64,000 nt of DNA from Ananas comosus (lineage: Eukaryota > Streptophyta > Magnoliopsida > Poales > Bromeliaceae), in NCBI RefSeq assembly GCF_001540865.1, contig NC_033633.1:7475409-7539408 (forward strand). The letters run 5' to 3'. The notes beneath the pieces are model-generated. The model was not told the origin of the DNA, did no database searches, and worked only from the letters and a program-made list of their open reading frames with translations. This document shows positions 1-12,289 of this stretch, piece by piece (the stretch's first letter is position 1; each line of letters starts with the position of its first letter). A program made the translations under genes and the position numbers.

Positions 1-1840
1 TACAACGAGAAAAATCATCTACAAATATTGCATAATATCTATTGCCAATATGTGTGGGAATTGGAGTTGGTCTCCGAACATCAGAATGACTTAAATCAAA
101 GGCATTATTTGAAATAGATTTACTTGAGAAAAAAAGGTTTAGTTTGCGTAGCTAATTGACAATCTATGCAAGATAAAAATTTAGAATCACTAATATGTCC
201 TAAAGCACTATTATGAATAAGTAAAGAAAGACGATCTTTACCTATGTGACCTAAGCAACGATGCCAAAGATTTGTTATTGAGGAAGAAGCAGTAATTGTA
301 GTAGATGTAGAATTGATGGTATATGGAGAGGATCCATGTACTAAAATCCATGATGCGTATGGCCCCGACCAATTAGTCTCCTGGTATGATGATCTTGTAT
401 AGAACACGAAGTAGAATCAAAAGAGACAAGGCAATTATGGTCAGTTAACTGACTAACGGAGAATAATTTAAAGATAGTTTTGGAATATGCAAAACATAAG
501 GTATAGAGAATTGCTTAGTCAGATCAGAAATAGTAGTTGAGTTTCTATGACCCACTGCAGGTAAAGATGAGCCATCCGCAATCAAGATATTGGGAGTTGA
601 GTTCAAAGGTGTAATAGATGTGAGAAAAGATTTGTTTGGAGTCATATGAAAGGAAGCTCCAGGAGTCTTATATCTATGAGTTATTAGGCATACTTGAGTG
701 TCTGTGAGTGGAAGCAAAGCTATCAGTAGCAGACGAGACATTGCCATGATTTTGTTGGGCTAATCCATTATTTTGAAACACTTGCATTTATTGAGGCAGA
801 CATATAATAAATGAGTCGGAAGGAGCGCCAGAACTCATATTTCCAGCTGATGACATAACATTGTTCGATGCACCTTGATTTGGGCTGATTGAAGTAGCAG
901 CAACTTGAGGTCCTTTATGTCGAAAAGATTCTTCCTTTTTTTTTACGGCATTTCTTGATAGTATACCCCAATAATGACAATGGAGACATTGTATTCAACG
1001 CTTGTCCTTTTTGGATGTGGAATTGCCAGCCTTACTTGGCATGCTTTGAGGAGATGTGGAAGTATGAGATAGCTGGCTATTTGCCACAAGAATACCAGGT
1101 TCAAGAGGTTTTGTGGAGCTCAAAACCCTCAAATGAGTTTCTTCGGCAATTAATTCAGCTAAGGCAGCATAAGATTCAAGAGTAGGAAGAGGTGAACGAT
1201 GTAATAATTACCCTCACAATGATTCGAACTCAGGTCGAAGTCGCATAAGAAAATGAAATATATGTTGTTGAGCATGTATGCTTTTTAATTTTAGAGAACA
1301 TTCACAAGTAGAATAGGTTGTGCACAAGGGCTCCTCCATTATAGCAATATGGCACCAGTGACTTTTCATAAAAGTATAGAATTCTTGAATTGAGCGCTCA
1401 TCTTGATAGGCTAGGAAAATAAAAGTATAGAATTCTTGAATTGAGCGCTCATCTTCATAGGCTAGGAAAAGTTCTTGATATTCATCATAAGATTGTACTG
1501 GCTTGATTGCTAGTAGAGCACTTTGCAATGAACCCATATTGCATGCACAGTTGTCAAGCTTACCACCTGCATATGAATATCAATATCAACGGATAAGGAA
1601 ATAATACCACGAGCACGAAGATCAGCAATAATCCAATCAACAATATTCTTCTCGGGTTGTGGGAGGCTTGGTTCCATCGATATGACTGGGGAGATCGAGG
1701 GCGTCAAATAGCAACTTTATCAAAATAGACCATTCTTTATAATTAACTCCTGACAACTTGATATCAAGTTGTGCTAGAGCAGGAATTGATGAGCCCATAG
1801 TGGTTGAAGTAGAAGAACTCGCAGCCGATGACGTCGTCAT
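1..1840 (-). pseudogene. Ty1-copia gag-pol, 5' part, degraded
   Basis: This is the first part of a Ty1-copia polyprotein, read right to left and running off the left edge. The gag start lies near 1840 and shows the family pattern LSGVNYKEWSILIKLLF. Gag continues through 1537-1214 (ending FLMRLRPEFESL). The protease-proximal region is at 747-445, and the GAG-pre-integrase motif LWHRCLGHIGKDRLSLL lies in 407-120. The integrase core begins at the left edge with an HSDV-type first catalytic Asp. The zinc-knuckle region near 955-1010 (CIQCLHCHYWG) is disordered. The frame breaks several times; one break falls in the A-run (T-run on the coding strand) near 131-137, just before the integrase. It is not expected to make protein. 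Confidence 0.85.
1370..1470 (-). repeat. 51-bp in-frame tandem duplication in copia gag
   Basis: Two adjacent copies (1370-1420 and 1421-1470) differ at very few bases. The period of 51 bp keeps the frame, so the gag peptide carries a 17-residue segment twice, each starting FLAY and running through DERSIQEFYTF. No other copia gag is available in this window for comparison. Confidence 0.9.
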
Positions 1841-1982
1841 AGGTTATAGATGTGCTATAGATCAACACCTCAACGTGGAGTAATAAAGCTAATAGAGCTG
1901 CGTGGACCTTAAGGACAATTAAGGAAGTTTCCTTAATTAGTGGACAAAGCTACAGCCAAGTAGTACTTATCGTCAACAGCTA
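1841..1982 (-). other. Copia 5' leader, distal half
   Basis: This noncoding stretch lies between the copia gag start and the inserted gypsy element. It continues at 8232-8377 on the other side of the insertion, and the pair is joined by the GAATG duplication (1983-1987 and 8227-8231). Confidence 0.7.
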
Positions 1983-1987
1983 GAATG

Positions 1988-2680
1988 TGTCATGGAGAGG
2001 CCACATAGTAGAGAAGGCCAAGATGACACTAGGGTTAGATAGAGAAGTCGGAGAGACAGGATGAGGCGAAGGGGAATCCAAGGTAGGGTTGACAGAGGCG
2101 GGGGGGTGGGGAATCTAAAGAAGCGGGTCGGGCTGTTGGTAGACGGGTTCGCAGGCTACCAATTCATGCCGTCCATCTAAACCCGTTACCAACTTCCTGT
2201 GTTGGATGGACCGAAGCGACAGAAGGCCCACTCTTGAAGGAGTCAAGCTGGAGCATCGTAGATCTAATCCATACCAGAATACAATCTGAGAAGACCCACC
2301 TACAGTATATTTATCAAATACCCAGCCATTGTAATTCTCACATATTGGTCCTTAAGGTAGTTGAAGTATAAATAGCTAACTCATACCTGTAATACTTAAG
2401 TAAGAAAATAAAATTCCATTTCTACTTTAATTCTCCTTTTCTCTTCTTCTTCTTCTTCCTCTACTCTTTTCTATTCTCTTCCCTCTCCTCAATTCTTTCA
2501 GCATTCGGTTACCCCAGCAGGTTCGAATTAAGACTAGATTCCTATCATCTCCTTCTTCATCACCTCTTGGCATTGGATGCTTCATTGGAGTGGGAAACAG
2601 GATTAGGTAATGGAATTCCATAATCCCCAATAGCCATCCGACATTGAATTAGTGGCTGCTAAAGGGTCAGGTCTATTACA
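1988..2680 (+). repeat. 5' LTR of the gypsy element
   Basis: 693 bp, starting TGTCATGGAGAGG and ending GTCTATTACA. It is directly followed by the primer-binding site and matches 7550-8226, mostly by substitutions, which indicates an old insertion. Confidence 0.93.
2367..2374 (+). promoter_or_regulatory. Putative LTR TATA box
   Basis: TATAAATA within GAAGTATAAATAGCTAAC, conserved at the equivalent place in the 3' LTR (7913-7920). Its position in the second half of the LTR fits the U3/R promoter. Confidence 0.6.
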
Positions 2681-2683
2681 AAT

Positions 2684-2695
2684 TGGTATCAGAGC
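2684..2695 (+). other. Primer-binding site, initiator tRNA-Met type
   Basis: TGGTATCAGAGC, 3 bases after the LTR end. It is complementary to the 3' end of plant initiator tRNA-Met, the usual primer for plant LTR elements. Confidence 0.93.
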
Positions 2696-3149
2696 AGTTA
2701 GATCCTAGGGAATGGTGTCGTGATGTCGCGATTGATTCCAATTTTCAGAAATTGTCTAGTCAAATAGCGATGAAGCTACTCGCGTTGAGAGAACCAGCCT
2801 CGGTTGGATCTCGACAAGTGGGCCACAGCGAGAACCATCCTGGTTCTGGAAGTCGCAAGTTCTAGGAGGATAAGCTCCTGTCCATTTGGTTGAGTTCCCA
2901 CCCGGTGCCTGCAACACATTAAGCAGGTGGATCGCAATTTAGAGCACAACAAGATTCGGTCAGCAAGAGGCAATCAATTCAAGTTTATCAGTAAAACCAT
3001 GCCAAAGGGACCCGATTGAAAATGTTGGATGAACATGTCCATGTATTGGAGTAGCAGCTCCAAGAACTAAGTGGGAAATGAGAAGAGATTCGAGGCGATA
3101 AGTGGACGTATAGACTCCATGCGCACCGAAGGGTAAGCACATTATGATG

Positions 3150-4140
3150 CATTATACAAGGAAACGGCCAATACCTTGAAGAAGCTGGAGCAAATTATGG
3201 ACCTCTTGATGAACAATTCCCAATCAACACTTACCAAGGGAACGTCATCATCCATCAGCCACGAGAAGAGAGGTATACTCCCAACTCCACCAATTCATCA
3301 CTCAAGAGAAGATAATAGTGCATACACCATGCCACAGAACAAATTCTCAAATACCCTTGCCAAAATTGGATTTTCCAACATTCATGGGGGGAAACCCTAG
3401 GAATTAGGTTAGGAGATGTGAGAAATACTTCGAAATTTATAGCACAGAGGAGCAACAAAAGTCAGAACTGGTAGCATTGCATTTAGAAGGTAAGCTGACA
3501 TCTTTGCGGAAAATGAGATTGTCAGCTGGAATTCTTTTTCCCAGGAAGTGTGTAAATGGTTTGATGGTAAAGGGCTTGATGTGGTGTAAGAGTTCAACAA
3601 GCTGGTGTAGAGTGGGACAGTAGAGGAATACCAAGAGCAATTTGAAGATCTACGAGCTAGACTGCTGACCATCAGGTCGCAATTCACTCATGAGTACTTT
3701 CTTTCTAGTTTCATGAGTGGGCTAAAGAAAGAAATCAGATCGGCGGTCAAGATGATGCAACCAAGGACCTTGGCGCAGGCCTATGCGCAAGCTAAATTAC
3801 AAGAGCAAACGATAACTGCCATGATGAAGAGAAGCAAACAGATATTCCGATCACAAGGGGGCACCAACTTTCAAGGCAGTTATAGGGGAGTTGGCTCAGC
3901 AACATCAGGAAGGGGTCTTGACGCCACCAGGAGTCAATTCAAGCTCACTGTAGAGAAGACATTCCCTAATTGACAGTTATTTGAACATAGAATAGCTACA
4001 GGGCTTTGCTTTAAATATGAGGACAAGTACAGTCTAGGGCATCTCTGTAAGCAGCAGATAGTTAACATCATATATGTATCCTTGGAAATGACTGAGGTCT
4101 TTGATGAAACAAATTTACAAGAGATGGAAGAAGAAGAATG
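3150..4140 (+). pseudogene. Gypsy gag, broken
   Basis: Gag is recognisable in pieces across frames. 3176-3400 (MKKLEQIMDLL) is followed by a core containing RCEKYFEIYSTEEQQKSELV near 3419-3480, then EEYQEQFEDLRARLLTIRSQF near 3625-3690, and 3713-3973 (MSGLKKEIRSAVKMMQPRTL). The zinc-knuckle region near 4010 reads CFKYEDKYSLGHLC, where the second Cys of the CCHC motif has become Tyr. At least one frameshift and two stops interrupt it. Confidence 0.82.
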
Positions 4141-4141
4141 A

Positions 4142-4435
4142 ATGAAAAATGAGGAAAAAGAGGAAACCGGATTGTCTGTACATCCTTTGAGTGCAGAGAA
4201 CACTCAAGACACCATGAAGATTCAGGGAGGGTTTAAGGACAAGACGCTGTCCATATTTGTAGATATGAGAAGCACCTACAGTTTTATAGACATTGGGGTG
4301 GCAAAGAAAACTAAGGCAAACATTTCGACCACAACCCCATTGCTAGTGATGGTGGTGAATGGACAGAAGGTATTAAGTAAATTAAAGTGCACAAACTACA
4401 CAGGAAATGCAAGGAGAGACGTATATTGCTGATTT
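4142..4435 (+). pseudogene. Gypsy aspartic protease region, active site lost
   Basis: The retropepsin-like segment reads FVDMRSTYSFID where the family has a D-S/T-G triad followed by ST.SFI. The triad is now D-M-R, so the catalytic turn is lost. Frame is broken after about 4430, and the next stretch (4407-4673) has ILGIDWLKAHGPVTFDY, the usual sequence between protease and reverse transcriptase. Confidence 0.8.
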
Positions 4436-4679
4436 GCGCATTATAAGGATTGAAGGCTCCAGCATGATCCTTGGTATTGACTGGTTGAAGGCTCACGGTC
4501 CTGTTACATTTGACTATGAGAGTAACGCAGTCACCATCACCAAGGGAGATAAGAAGATTCACCTCAAGGGAATGACAGATAAGGCAAAATTAAGGAATAT
4601 CACGGCCAAGCAGCTGCAAAAGGAACTTGATGAGGGAAGCTGTTGTGCTGTAGCTCAATGGATTCCGCCATAAGAGGGC

Positions 4680-6243
4680 AAGGAGGGAAGCATTCCCACA
4701 CTCGTGCAAGGGGTGTTAAAGAAATATGCTGATATCTTCCAGGAACCAAAGGAATTACCACTAACAAGAGCTCAAGACTAGTGAATACCTCTATTGTTCA
4801 GCTCACGGCCCGTTAATGTTCGGCCATATAGATATACCTATGAACAGAAGAACGAGATGAAATGACTAATCAGAGAGATGTTGGAGATAGGGGTCATCCA
4901 GCCCAATCGCAGTCCTTACGCCTCGCCGGTGCTCTTAGTGAAGAAGAAAGACAAAAGTCGGCGGATTTGCGTCGACTATTGTCAACTTAATAAGCTCACA
5001 GTCAAAGACATATTCTATTCCAATCATTGACAACCTATTGGACAAATTAGGGGGAGCCAAATACTTCTCCAAGATTGATCTGAGGTCCGGGTATCACCAA
5101 ATCCGGATGTATCCTAGCAACATACTTAAGACGACATTTAGAACTCATGTAGGGCACTACGAATTCCAAGTCATGCCATTCGGGCTTACTAACGCGTAGG
5201 CTACCTTTCAAGCTCTCGTGAATGAGGTATTTGCTCGATTACTCAGAAAGTATGTCTTAGTATTTTTTGATGATATCTTAGTGTACAGTAGAACACTCAA
5301 GGAGCATGTTGAGCACTTAGAGAAGGTGCTAGGAATACTACAAGCCAACAGACTCTATGCTAAGAGAACCAAGTGTTTCTTCGGGTAAAGGCAGGTGGAC
5401 TATTTGGGGTATGTTATCACAAAATGAGGGGTCGCTATAGATTTGAGCAAGATCGAGTGTCTATTGCAGTGGCCAGTTCCCAAGACAGTTAGAGGGGTAA
5501 AGGGATTCCTCAGGCTCGCGGGGTACTATCGAAAGTTCATAAAAGGGTATGGAGCGATTAGCAAACCCCTCACAGAGTTATTAAAGAAGAATAATTTTCA
5601 TTGGACTGAAGAAGCATACAAGTCTTTTGAGTGGTTAAAGAAAGCCAAGACTGAAGCACTGGTGCTGGCAATGCCAGATTATTCTAAGCCATTTGAGATT
5701 AAGGCTGATGCGTGTGATCAGGGGATAGGGGCAGTACTTACTTAAGAAAGGAAACTAGTTGCGTATATGAGTAAGACAATCGGCCAAAAGAATCGTGGAT
5801 TATCAACCTACGAAGGAGTTCCTCGCGATATTGATGGCAGTATCCAAATGGAGGCATTATCTCAGCCCAAAACCCTTTATCATCAAAACCGACCACGAAA
5901 GTTTAAAATATTTGTTGGAGCAAAAGATTACCACACAATTCAACAAAAGGGGATGCTTAAACTCATGGGGATGGACTACGTCATTCACTACAGAAATGGT
6001 AAGGAAAACAAAGCTGCCGACGCATTATCGAGGAGAGGAATTGAGGATGGAGCAATTTTGGCTTTTTCTGGAGCAGTTCCAGAGTCGGTGATAGAGGTGA
6101 CTAAGAGCTATCAAGCAGACGAGGAATGCAAGAAACTCATCAACAATCTCATTCTGGAACCCACAGGTAAGGAACCCTATACTTATAATCAGGAACTAAT
6201 CAAATATAAGGACCGTTTCTACATTGGATTTAGGGGAACCTAA
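4680..6243 (+). pseudogene. Gypsy reverse transcriptase and RNase H, broken
   Basis: RT motifs follow in order: [20 protein letters not shown] near 4890, RRICVDY near 4960, [13 protein letters not shown] near 5070, [14 protein letters not shown] near 5155 followed by a stop, and FFDDILVYS near 5262 with the two catalytic Asp intact. RNase H starts at 5443-5745 (ending KADACDQGIGAVLT) and continues in two overlapping frames: [12 protein letters not shown] in one and [19 protein letters not shown] in the other. A frameshift near 5010, another near 5940 and several stops make it nonfunctional. Confidence 0.88.
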
Positions 6244-7515
6244 GAAAGAAAGTATTGGATCGGATGCATGATTTCTCACTGGGGGGCAATTCTGGACAAC
6301 AACATACTTACAGAATAGTGAAACAAAAGTTTTATTGGCCTGGTGTAAAATCAAATGTAAAGGAAATAGTGAGAAATTGTGCAGTATATATCCAAAATAA
6401 AGTGGATAACACAACCTACGCTGGATTACGACAACCCCTGCCGATTCCCACACAACTCTGGAGAGAGATAAGCATGGATTTCATAGAAGGGTTACCCAAA
6501 TCGGAAGGTAAAGATTTGATCTTGGTGGTGATTGGTAGTTTCTCGAAGTATGGCCACTTCATTGCACTAATTCACCCTTATACTGCCAAAAAGATGGCTT
6601 GTGCCTCTTTCGACACAATCTATAGGCTGCATGGCTATCGGAGATTATAGTATCAGATCGATACGGTATTTACAAGTCAAATGTGGAGAAACTCTTCGAG
6701 ATACTGGGAACAAAGCTACACATGAGTTCTGCTTATCACCTACAATCTGTTGGGCAGACAGAGTGACTCAATCGATACTTGGAGACGTACCTGAGATGTT
6801 TATGCTTCCAACATCCCCATAAACCAACATCCCCATAAATGGCATTGGGGGCTGACACATGCGGAGGGGTGGTATAATACTAACTACCACACCTCTGGGC
6901 ACAACACAATACCAAGCCCTCTATGGCTAATCGCCTTCTAATCACCTAGTAGCCAATCTGAGACTAGACACTGCAGAAACACTTTAGGACTAGGGTAAAG
7001 AGAGGGAAAGAGTAGCCAGAGACTTGCGGGATCAACTACAAAAGGCCCAGAACATGATGAAATAGTTCGCATACAAAACGCCGAGTTAACCGCGAGTTCA
7101 AAGTTGGCAACTTGGTTTACCTCAAATTACAACCTTACTGACAGCTGACCGTCGTTGTGAGAAAGAATGTGAAGCTCACGTTGCAATATTATGGACTATT
7201 CGAGGTAGTGGAGAAGATTGGATCTGTAGCCTACTGCCTGCGGCATCCTGAGGGATTGAAGATCCACCCGGTCTTCCATGTGTCCTTTCTTAAATGAAGC
7301 CCTGTTGCAGAAAGTTTCGTTTCCCTTTCTGTACTCGTCACCAGCGATAGCGGACAACTCTTGGCGGAGTCGGAGCAGATCTTGGATTGGCTGATGGTTC
7401 AACGAGGCATCGGGCAGTTACTCTAAGTTCTGGTAAAATGGAGTAATTTGCCAGAGGAATCTATGACTTGGGAGGATTATTATTTCCTTGAGTCGCAATT
7501 CCCAGCGTTTGATCC
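6244..7515 (+). pseudogene. Gypsy integrase with chromodomain-like tail, broken
   Basis: The zinc-finger region reads HDFSLGGNSGQQHTYRIVKQ followed by CAVY, so the second His and the last Cys of the HHCC motif are lost. The catalytic core keeps SMDFIEGLPKSEGKDL near 6475, but the second Asp and the Glu region (6650-6800) are split by frameshifts. The C-terminal region has HPVFHVSFLK near 7270 and a chromodomain-like VKWSNLPEESMTWEDYYFLE near 7440. A 16-bp repeat of an ACCAACATCCCCATAA unit near 6809-6840 interrupts the core. Confidence 0.83.
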
Positions 7516-7532
7516 TTAAGGACAAGGATAAT

Positions 7533-7549
7533 TTTTAAGGGGAAGGGAT
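7533..7549 (+). other. Polypurine tract
   Basis: Purine-rich TTTTAAGGGGAAGGGAT directly before the 3' LTR, the second-strand priming site of the element. Confidence 0.8.
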
Positions 7550-8226
7550 TATCATGGAGAGGCCATAGTAGAGGAGGCCAAGATGACACTAGGGTTAGAT
7601 AGAGATGTTGGATAGACAGGATGAGGTGAAGGGGAATCCAAGGTGGGGTTGACAAAGGAGGCGGGGAATCTAAAGAAGTGGGTCGGGTTGTTGGGAGATG
7701 TGTTCGGAGGCTACCAATTCAGACCGTCCATCATAACCTGCTGCCAACTTCTTGTGTGGGATGGACTAAAGCGGCAAAAGGCCCACTCTTGAAGGAATCA
7801 AGCTGGCGCATCGTAGATCCAGTCCAACCATAAGGCCCACTTGCAATATATTCTTTTATAGTAAATACCCAGCCATTGTAGTTCTCACATATTGGTCCTT
7901 AAGGTAGTGAAGTATAAATAGCTAACTCATACCTGTAATACTTAAGCAAGAAGATAATAAAATCCTAATTCTCCCTTAATTCTCCTCTTCTCTCTTCTCC
8001 TTCTTCTTCCTCTACTTCTTTCTATTCTTTTCCCTCTCATCGCTTAGCATCTGGTTACCCCAGCGGGTTGGCATCAAGATTGGATTCCCATCATCTCCTT
8101 CTCCATCATCCATCGTCAGTGGAGGCTTAATCAGAGTGGGAAACAGGATCAGGTAATGGAATTCCATCATCCCCAATAGCCACCTGACATTGAATTAGTG
8201 GTTGCTAAAGGGTCAGGTCTATTACA
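7550..8226 (+). repeat. 3' LTR of the gypsy element
   Basis: 677 bp and homologous to 1988-2680. Its first dinucleotide is TA instead of TG, a point change in the integration end. It ends ATTACA before the GAATG duplication. The TATA box is at 7913-7920. Confidence 0.93.
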
Positions 8227-8231
8227 GAATG

Positions 8232-8377
8232 CAATGAGATAACATAGGATGATGGCGGCAACCAAAGGATGTTAGACGGCGTTACAACAAAGTACTTGAG
8301 CAGAGGACCAGCTCTATCTTGTAGTCAATTAGTATATTAGCGACTATAATGATAACAATAAAGAACCTTGATTATGT
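8232..8377 (-). other. Copia 5' leader, proximal half
   Basis: Noncoding leader between the copia primer-binding site and the gypsy insertion. It continues at 1982-1841. No open frame was seen. Confidence 0.65.
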
Positions 8378-8388
8378 CTCTGATACCG
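8378..8388 (-). other. Copia primer-binding site
   Basis: CTCTGATACCG on the plus strand, the complement of the tRNA-Met site TGGTATCAGAG with one changed base. It lies against the LTR end. Confidence 0.8.
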
Positions 8389-8565
8389 TGTAATTATACG
8401 TGGAGAAAAGTGTTTTTTTCTAATCTTATTCCATCAACAATGAATCCCTTTATATAGGGAATTACACAATTGGAGAAAAGGAAACAAAAAACGTAAATTA
8501 AGATACAATTATATATAGAGACTTGTATATCTAGAATCTCTTGTACAAATTAGTACATCCAACTA
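8389..8565 (-). repeat. Copia 5' LTR, short
   Basis: About 175 bp. Read on the minus strand it ends AATTACA next to the priming site and carries a TATATAAAG promoter box (8449-8457). The outer limit near GGATGTACTAATTTG is approximate because the partner LTR is outside the window. Confidence 0.72.
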
Positions 8566-8575
8566 TTTAAGGTAA

Positions 8576-9148
8576 GGGGGCGTTTGGATTGATGTATTTG
8601 TAGATTCAACGTAAGTCAAGTGTAGTGGTGTTTGAGTTTCCCTGAAGTGTGATTATTTTTTTGTTGTTTGTTTTGACGTAACTCGTACCGCCTGAAAGTT
8701 AAATTCAATCACTTCTGTTGTTTGTTTTGATGTAATTTGGTGCTCGTAAAATTAGTTTTTTGAGTTCCGTTGTTTGTTTTGATGGAAGTAAGTGGATCTC
8801 ATTATCTCCTAAATATAGTAGTAAATTTACTACTATAAAATTTAATCTATTATATAATTAATTTTTTTATTATTATTTAAAGATAATCCTAATTTATTAT
8901 AAATAAGGTAATTCTAACCCATTATAAAGGAAGTAGAGTTTAGGTTTTACTGTTTAATAAATTTTTTAGAGGAGGTTAAGTGTAGTGAAAGTCGAGTTCG
9001 GCACTTTAGAGGAGGAAGTCGAGAATAGGTGAAGTGGAGCTCTAACGTAACTTGAGTTACATTATATTTTTCACTTACATTAAAACAAATAACGGAAGTG
9101 ATGGAACTTGAGTTCCATCACTCCACTTACACCAAAACAAACGGGCCC
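8576..9148. mobile_element. Tourist-like (PIF/Harbinger) MITE
   Basis: A 573-bp noncoding element flanked by TAA on both sides (8573-8575 and 9149-9151). The termini are imperfect inverted repeats (GGGGGCGTTTGGATTGATG and, inverted, GGGCCCGTTTGTTTTGGTG) typical of PIF/Harbinger-derived MITEs. Inside, a TIR-like GTTGTTTGTTTTGATG motif recurs near 8665, 8718 and 8769. There is a perfect 12-bp-arm hairpin at 9097-9122. No transposase is encoded. Confidence 0.82.
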
Positions 9149-9151
9149 TAA

Positions 9152-9622
9152 GTGTTGAGGAAGCATCAAGTAGAATTGGCAGTATATGATTTGATCATAA
9201 ATTGATTTATTTCCTTAGCAGATACGACTTGTAACGTGCTCTTTTGTTTGCCTAGCCTATAAATACCCATCTACAGGGTTTTGAATGAGAGAGAGAGAGA
9301 TGTCTAGCACTATTTTGTCATCTTCAACCTGAAGATCTTGCCTGGATCTTGTCTTTACTTTTGTTTCGATTGGATCTATCTTGATGGAACCTCATCCACA
9401 TTGGATTGGTTTGATCTCCTATGGTTTTTCCTCGTCTTCTCATATCGATCTTAAGGAAAGGGAGACTAATCACTGCATGTACTACTACTCTTTGATCATG
9501 CTGATGGATTGAGTCCAGGGGACTCCAGGATTTGAGCACTTAGCTAGTGGATTTGTTTTTAGTGATTTATTAAAGAATAGGAAATAACTATTGTTCTCCA
9601 AAAGCTTGAGCTACCAGATAAC

Positions 9623-9676
<54 letters not shown>

Positions 9677-9960
9677 ACTTTCCATCACGTTTGAGTTCAA
9701 TACTTTTTGATAGGCCCAAGACGTGGACATAAATTAAATAAGAGAAAACTTAGTAACTCTAGGAGTCTAGTGGAACTCGAACTCAGGATCTCCTGTTTTA
9801 ATACCATGTTAAAGAGTATGAAACAACTGTTGTTCTCCAAAACTTTAAGCTACCAAAGAATGGTGTTTTTAATATTTATATTCAACATGATTTAAGGCTA
9901 TATTTTGTGAATTTGGACAAGACCTTTATGGATATAGATGTAAAGGCTAAAGGTTTCTAG
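9152..9960. other. Intergenic or intronic stretch, no gene recognised
   Basis: This stretch holds a TATA-like CCTATAAATACCC near 9256, a short GA run (9289-9300) and no convincing coding exon. Two diverged copies of a sequence around GTTCTCCAAAA and AGCTACCA (about 9580-9624 and 9820-9862) flank the TA microsatellite. The intron ahead of the exon at 9961 may begin in here. Confidence 0.4.
9624..9671. repeat. (TA)n microsatellite
   Basis: About 24 uninterrupted TA dinucleotides. Confidence 0.97.
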
Positions 9961-11225
<1,265 letters not shown>

Positions 11226-11584
11226 GGTGTTCGTTCTTTTGTATTAGATAAAAATATCTAGAGACCCTGTCGACCATAGGCCATTTTAATGGATACCCCT
11301 CCACTTTATTTATTTATTTTGGTGGAAACGCTGTCAACTTTTTTTTGTTATTATTTTTTTCGATACGAGTGGTCTTGGTCAAAAACTAAAAGTTCCCCAT
11401 CAAAATTGATGCCTCTACTATGTTATTGCCAAAAGCCGTTTAATATAATTGTATTGTTGTTGAGTTTAGTAAGTTTTGAATTTAGTTAACTGAAACCACT
11501 CAAAGAAAAAGAAATGAAAATTGAGGGGTTTACGACAAATGGCCTATAGTTTGGGATGTCTCATTATGTTTTATCGAAATTGAG

Positions 11585-11623
<39 letters not shown>

Positions 11624-12289
11624 CTTTTCAAATGGCCTATAGTTTGGGATGTCTCAGGATGCTTAACCGTTTGTACTATGATGAATAGTCATGAACATTT
11701 CTCATGTGATAGTTTGGGGTTCATATAAACAAGACTAAAGAAATTGTAAGGTGGCCCGTTATTTGTGGGCATCGCGAATCATCTCGTTCTGTACATGATT
11801 GGAACTGCACTTGCTTTACGGAAATTGAGTGGGTTACAGCTGTTTCTTTTCTTCTTCTTTGTTTTGATAATTCCAATTTATTTTGGCAAGAAGTTAATGT
11901 TGTTCTACCATTCTTGTTTTGACACTGAAACATACAAACTAAGAGTTTTTTGTTTTTTTTGTTTTTATAAATAGTACAAAAGGAAAGGTAATCAGGCGGT
12001 AATAGCTGCTTCCTGCCCTCAAAGATTTAGGGAGATTGGTTTGTAGGCTAACAACCGTCTCGTCCACCATCGAGAAACGTTTCTTTCTCTTAAAAGTTCT
12101 GAACTTGTAATAAAGAGCGGAGAGATGTAATGCTCCAGATTTTTTCTACGCCATGATAGGACTTTTTTCGAAAATAATCCTGTGAAATTTCGTAATTGTC
12201 AAAATAACCCTGTGAAACTTTTATTTGTGAAACTAACCCTCCTCTCGCCACCTCAGCCGCCACATCAGCATTTCTCACAAAGACAGTGA
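11226..12289. other. Downstream region, no gene recognised
   Basis: Likely 3' UTR and intergenic DNA after the KDEL stop. It is AT-rich with a poly-T run and a duplicated 27-bp sequence. 12130-12280 contains paired phrases AATAATCCTGTGAAATTTC and AATAACCCTGTGAAACTTT that look transposon-derived and lead into the palindrome cluster. No ORF here looks like a protein. Confidence 0.45.
11587..11623. repeat. Poly-T run between 27-bp direct repeats
   Basis: 37 T bases. AAATGGCCTATAGTTTGGGA with the following GTCTCA occurs on both sides (about 11534-11563 and 11629-11656). Confidence 0.9.

Larger units (their letters stand above)
1988..8226 (+). mobile_element. Complete Ty3-gypsy chromovirus-like retrotransposon, dead
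   Basis: A full-length 6.24-kb element with two LTRs (1988-2680 and 7550-8226), a tRNA-Met priming site at 2684, a polypurine tract just before 7550, and a perfect 5-bp target duplication GAATG (1983-1987 and 8227-8231). The internal order gag, protease, reverse transcriptase, RNase H, integrase, chromodomain-like C-terminus is that of the Ty3-gypsy superfamily. The C-terminal WSNLPEESMTWEDYYFLESQ pattern suggests a chromovirus. Many stops, frameshifts and catalytic substitutions show that it is inactive. It sits antisense in the untranslated leader of the copia element, so it is younger than that copy. Confidence 0.93.

Noticed and set aside
955..1185. Plus-strand open frame of 76 codons
   Set aside because: It is antisense to the copia gag zinc-knuckle region and has no domain.
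9776..9816. tRNA-like or SINE-like segment around GGAACTCGAACTCAGGATCT
   Set aside because: It resembles a B-box complement but no A box, cloverleaf or SINE end can be placed.
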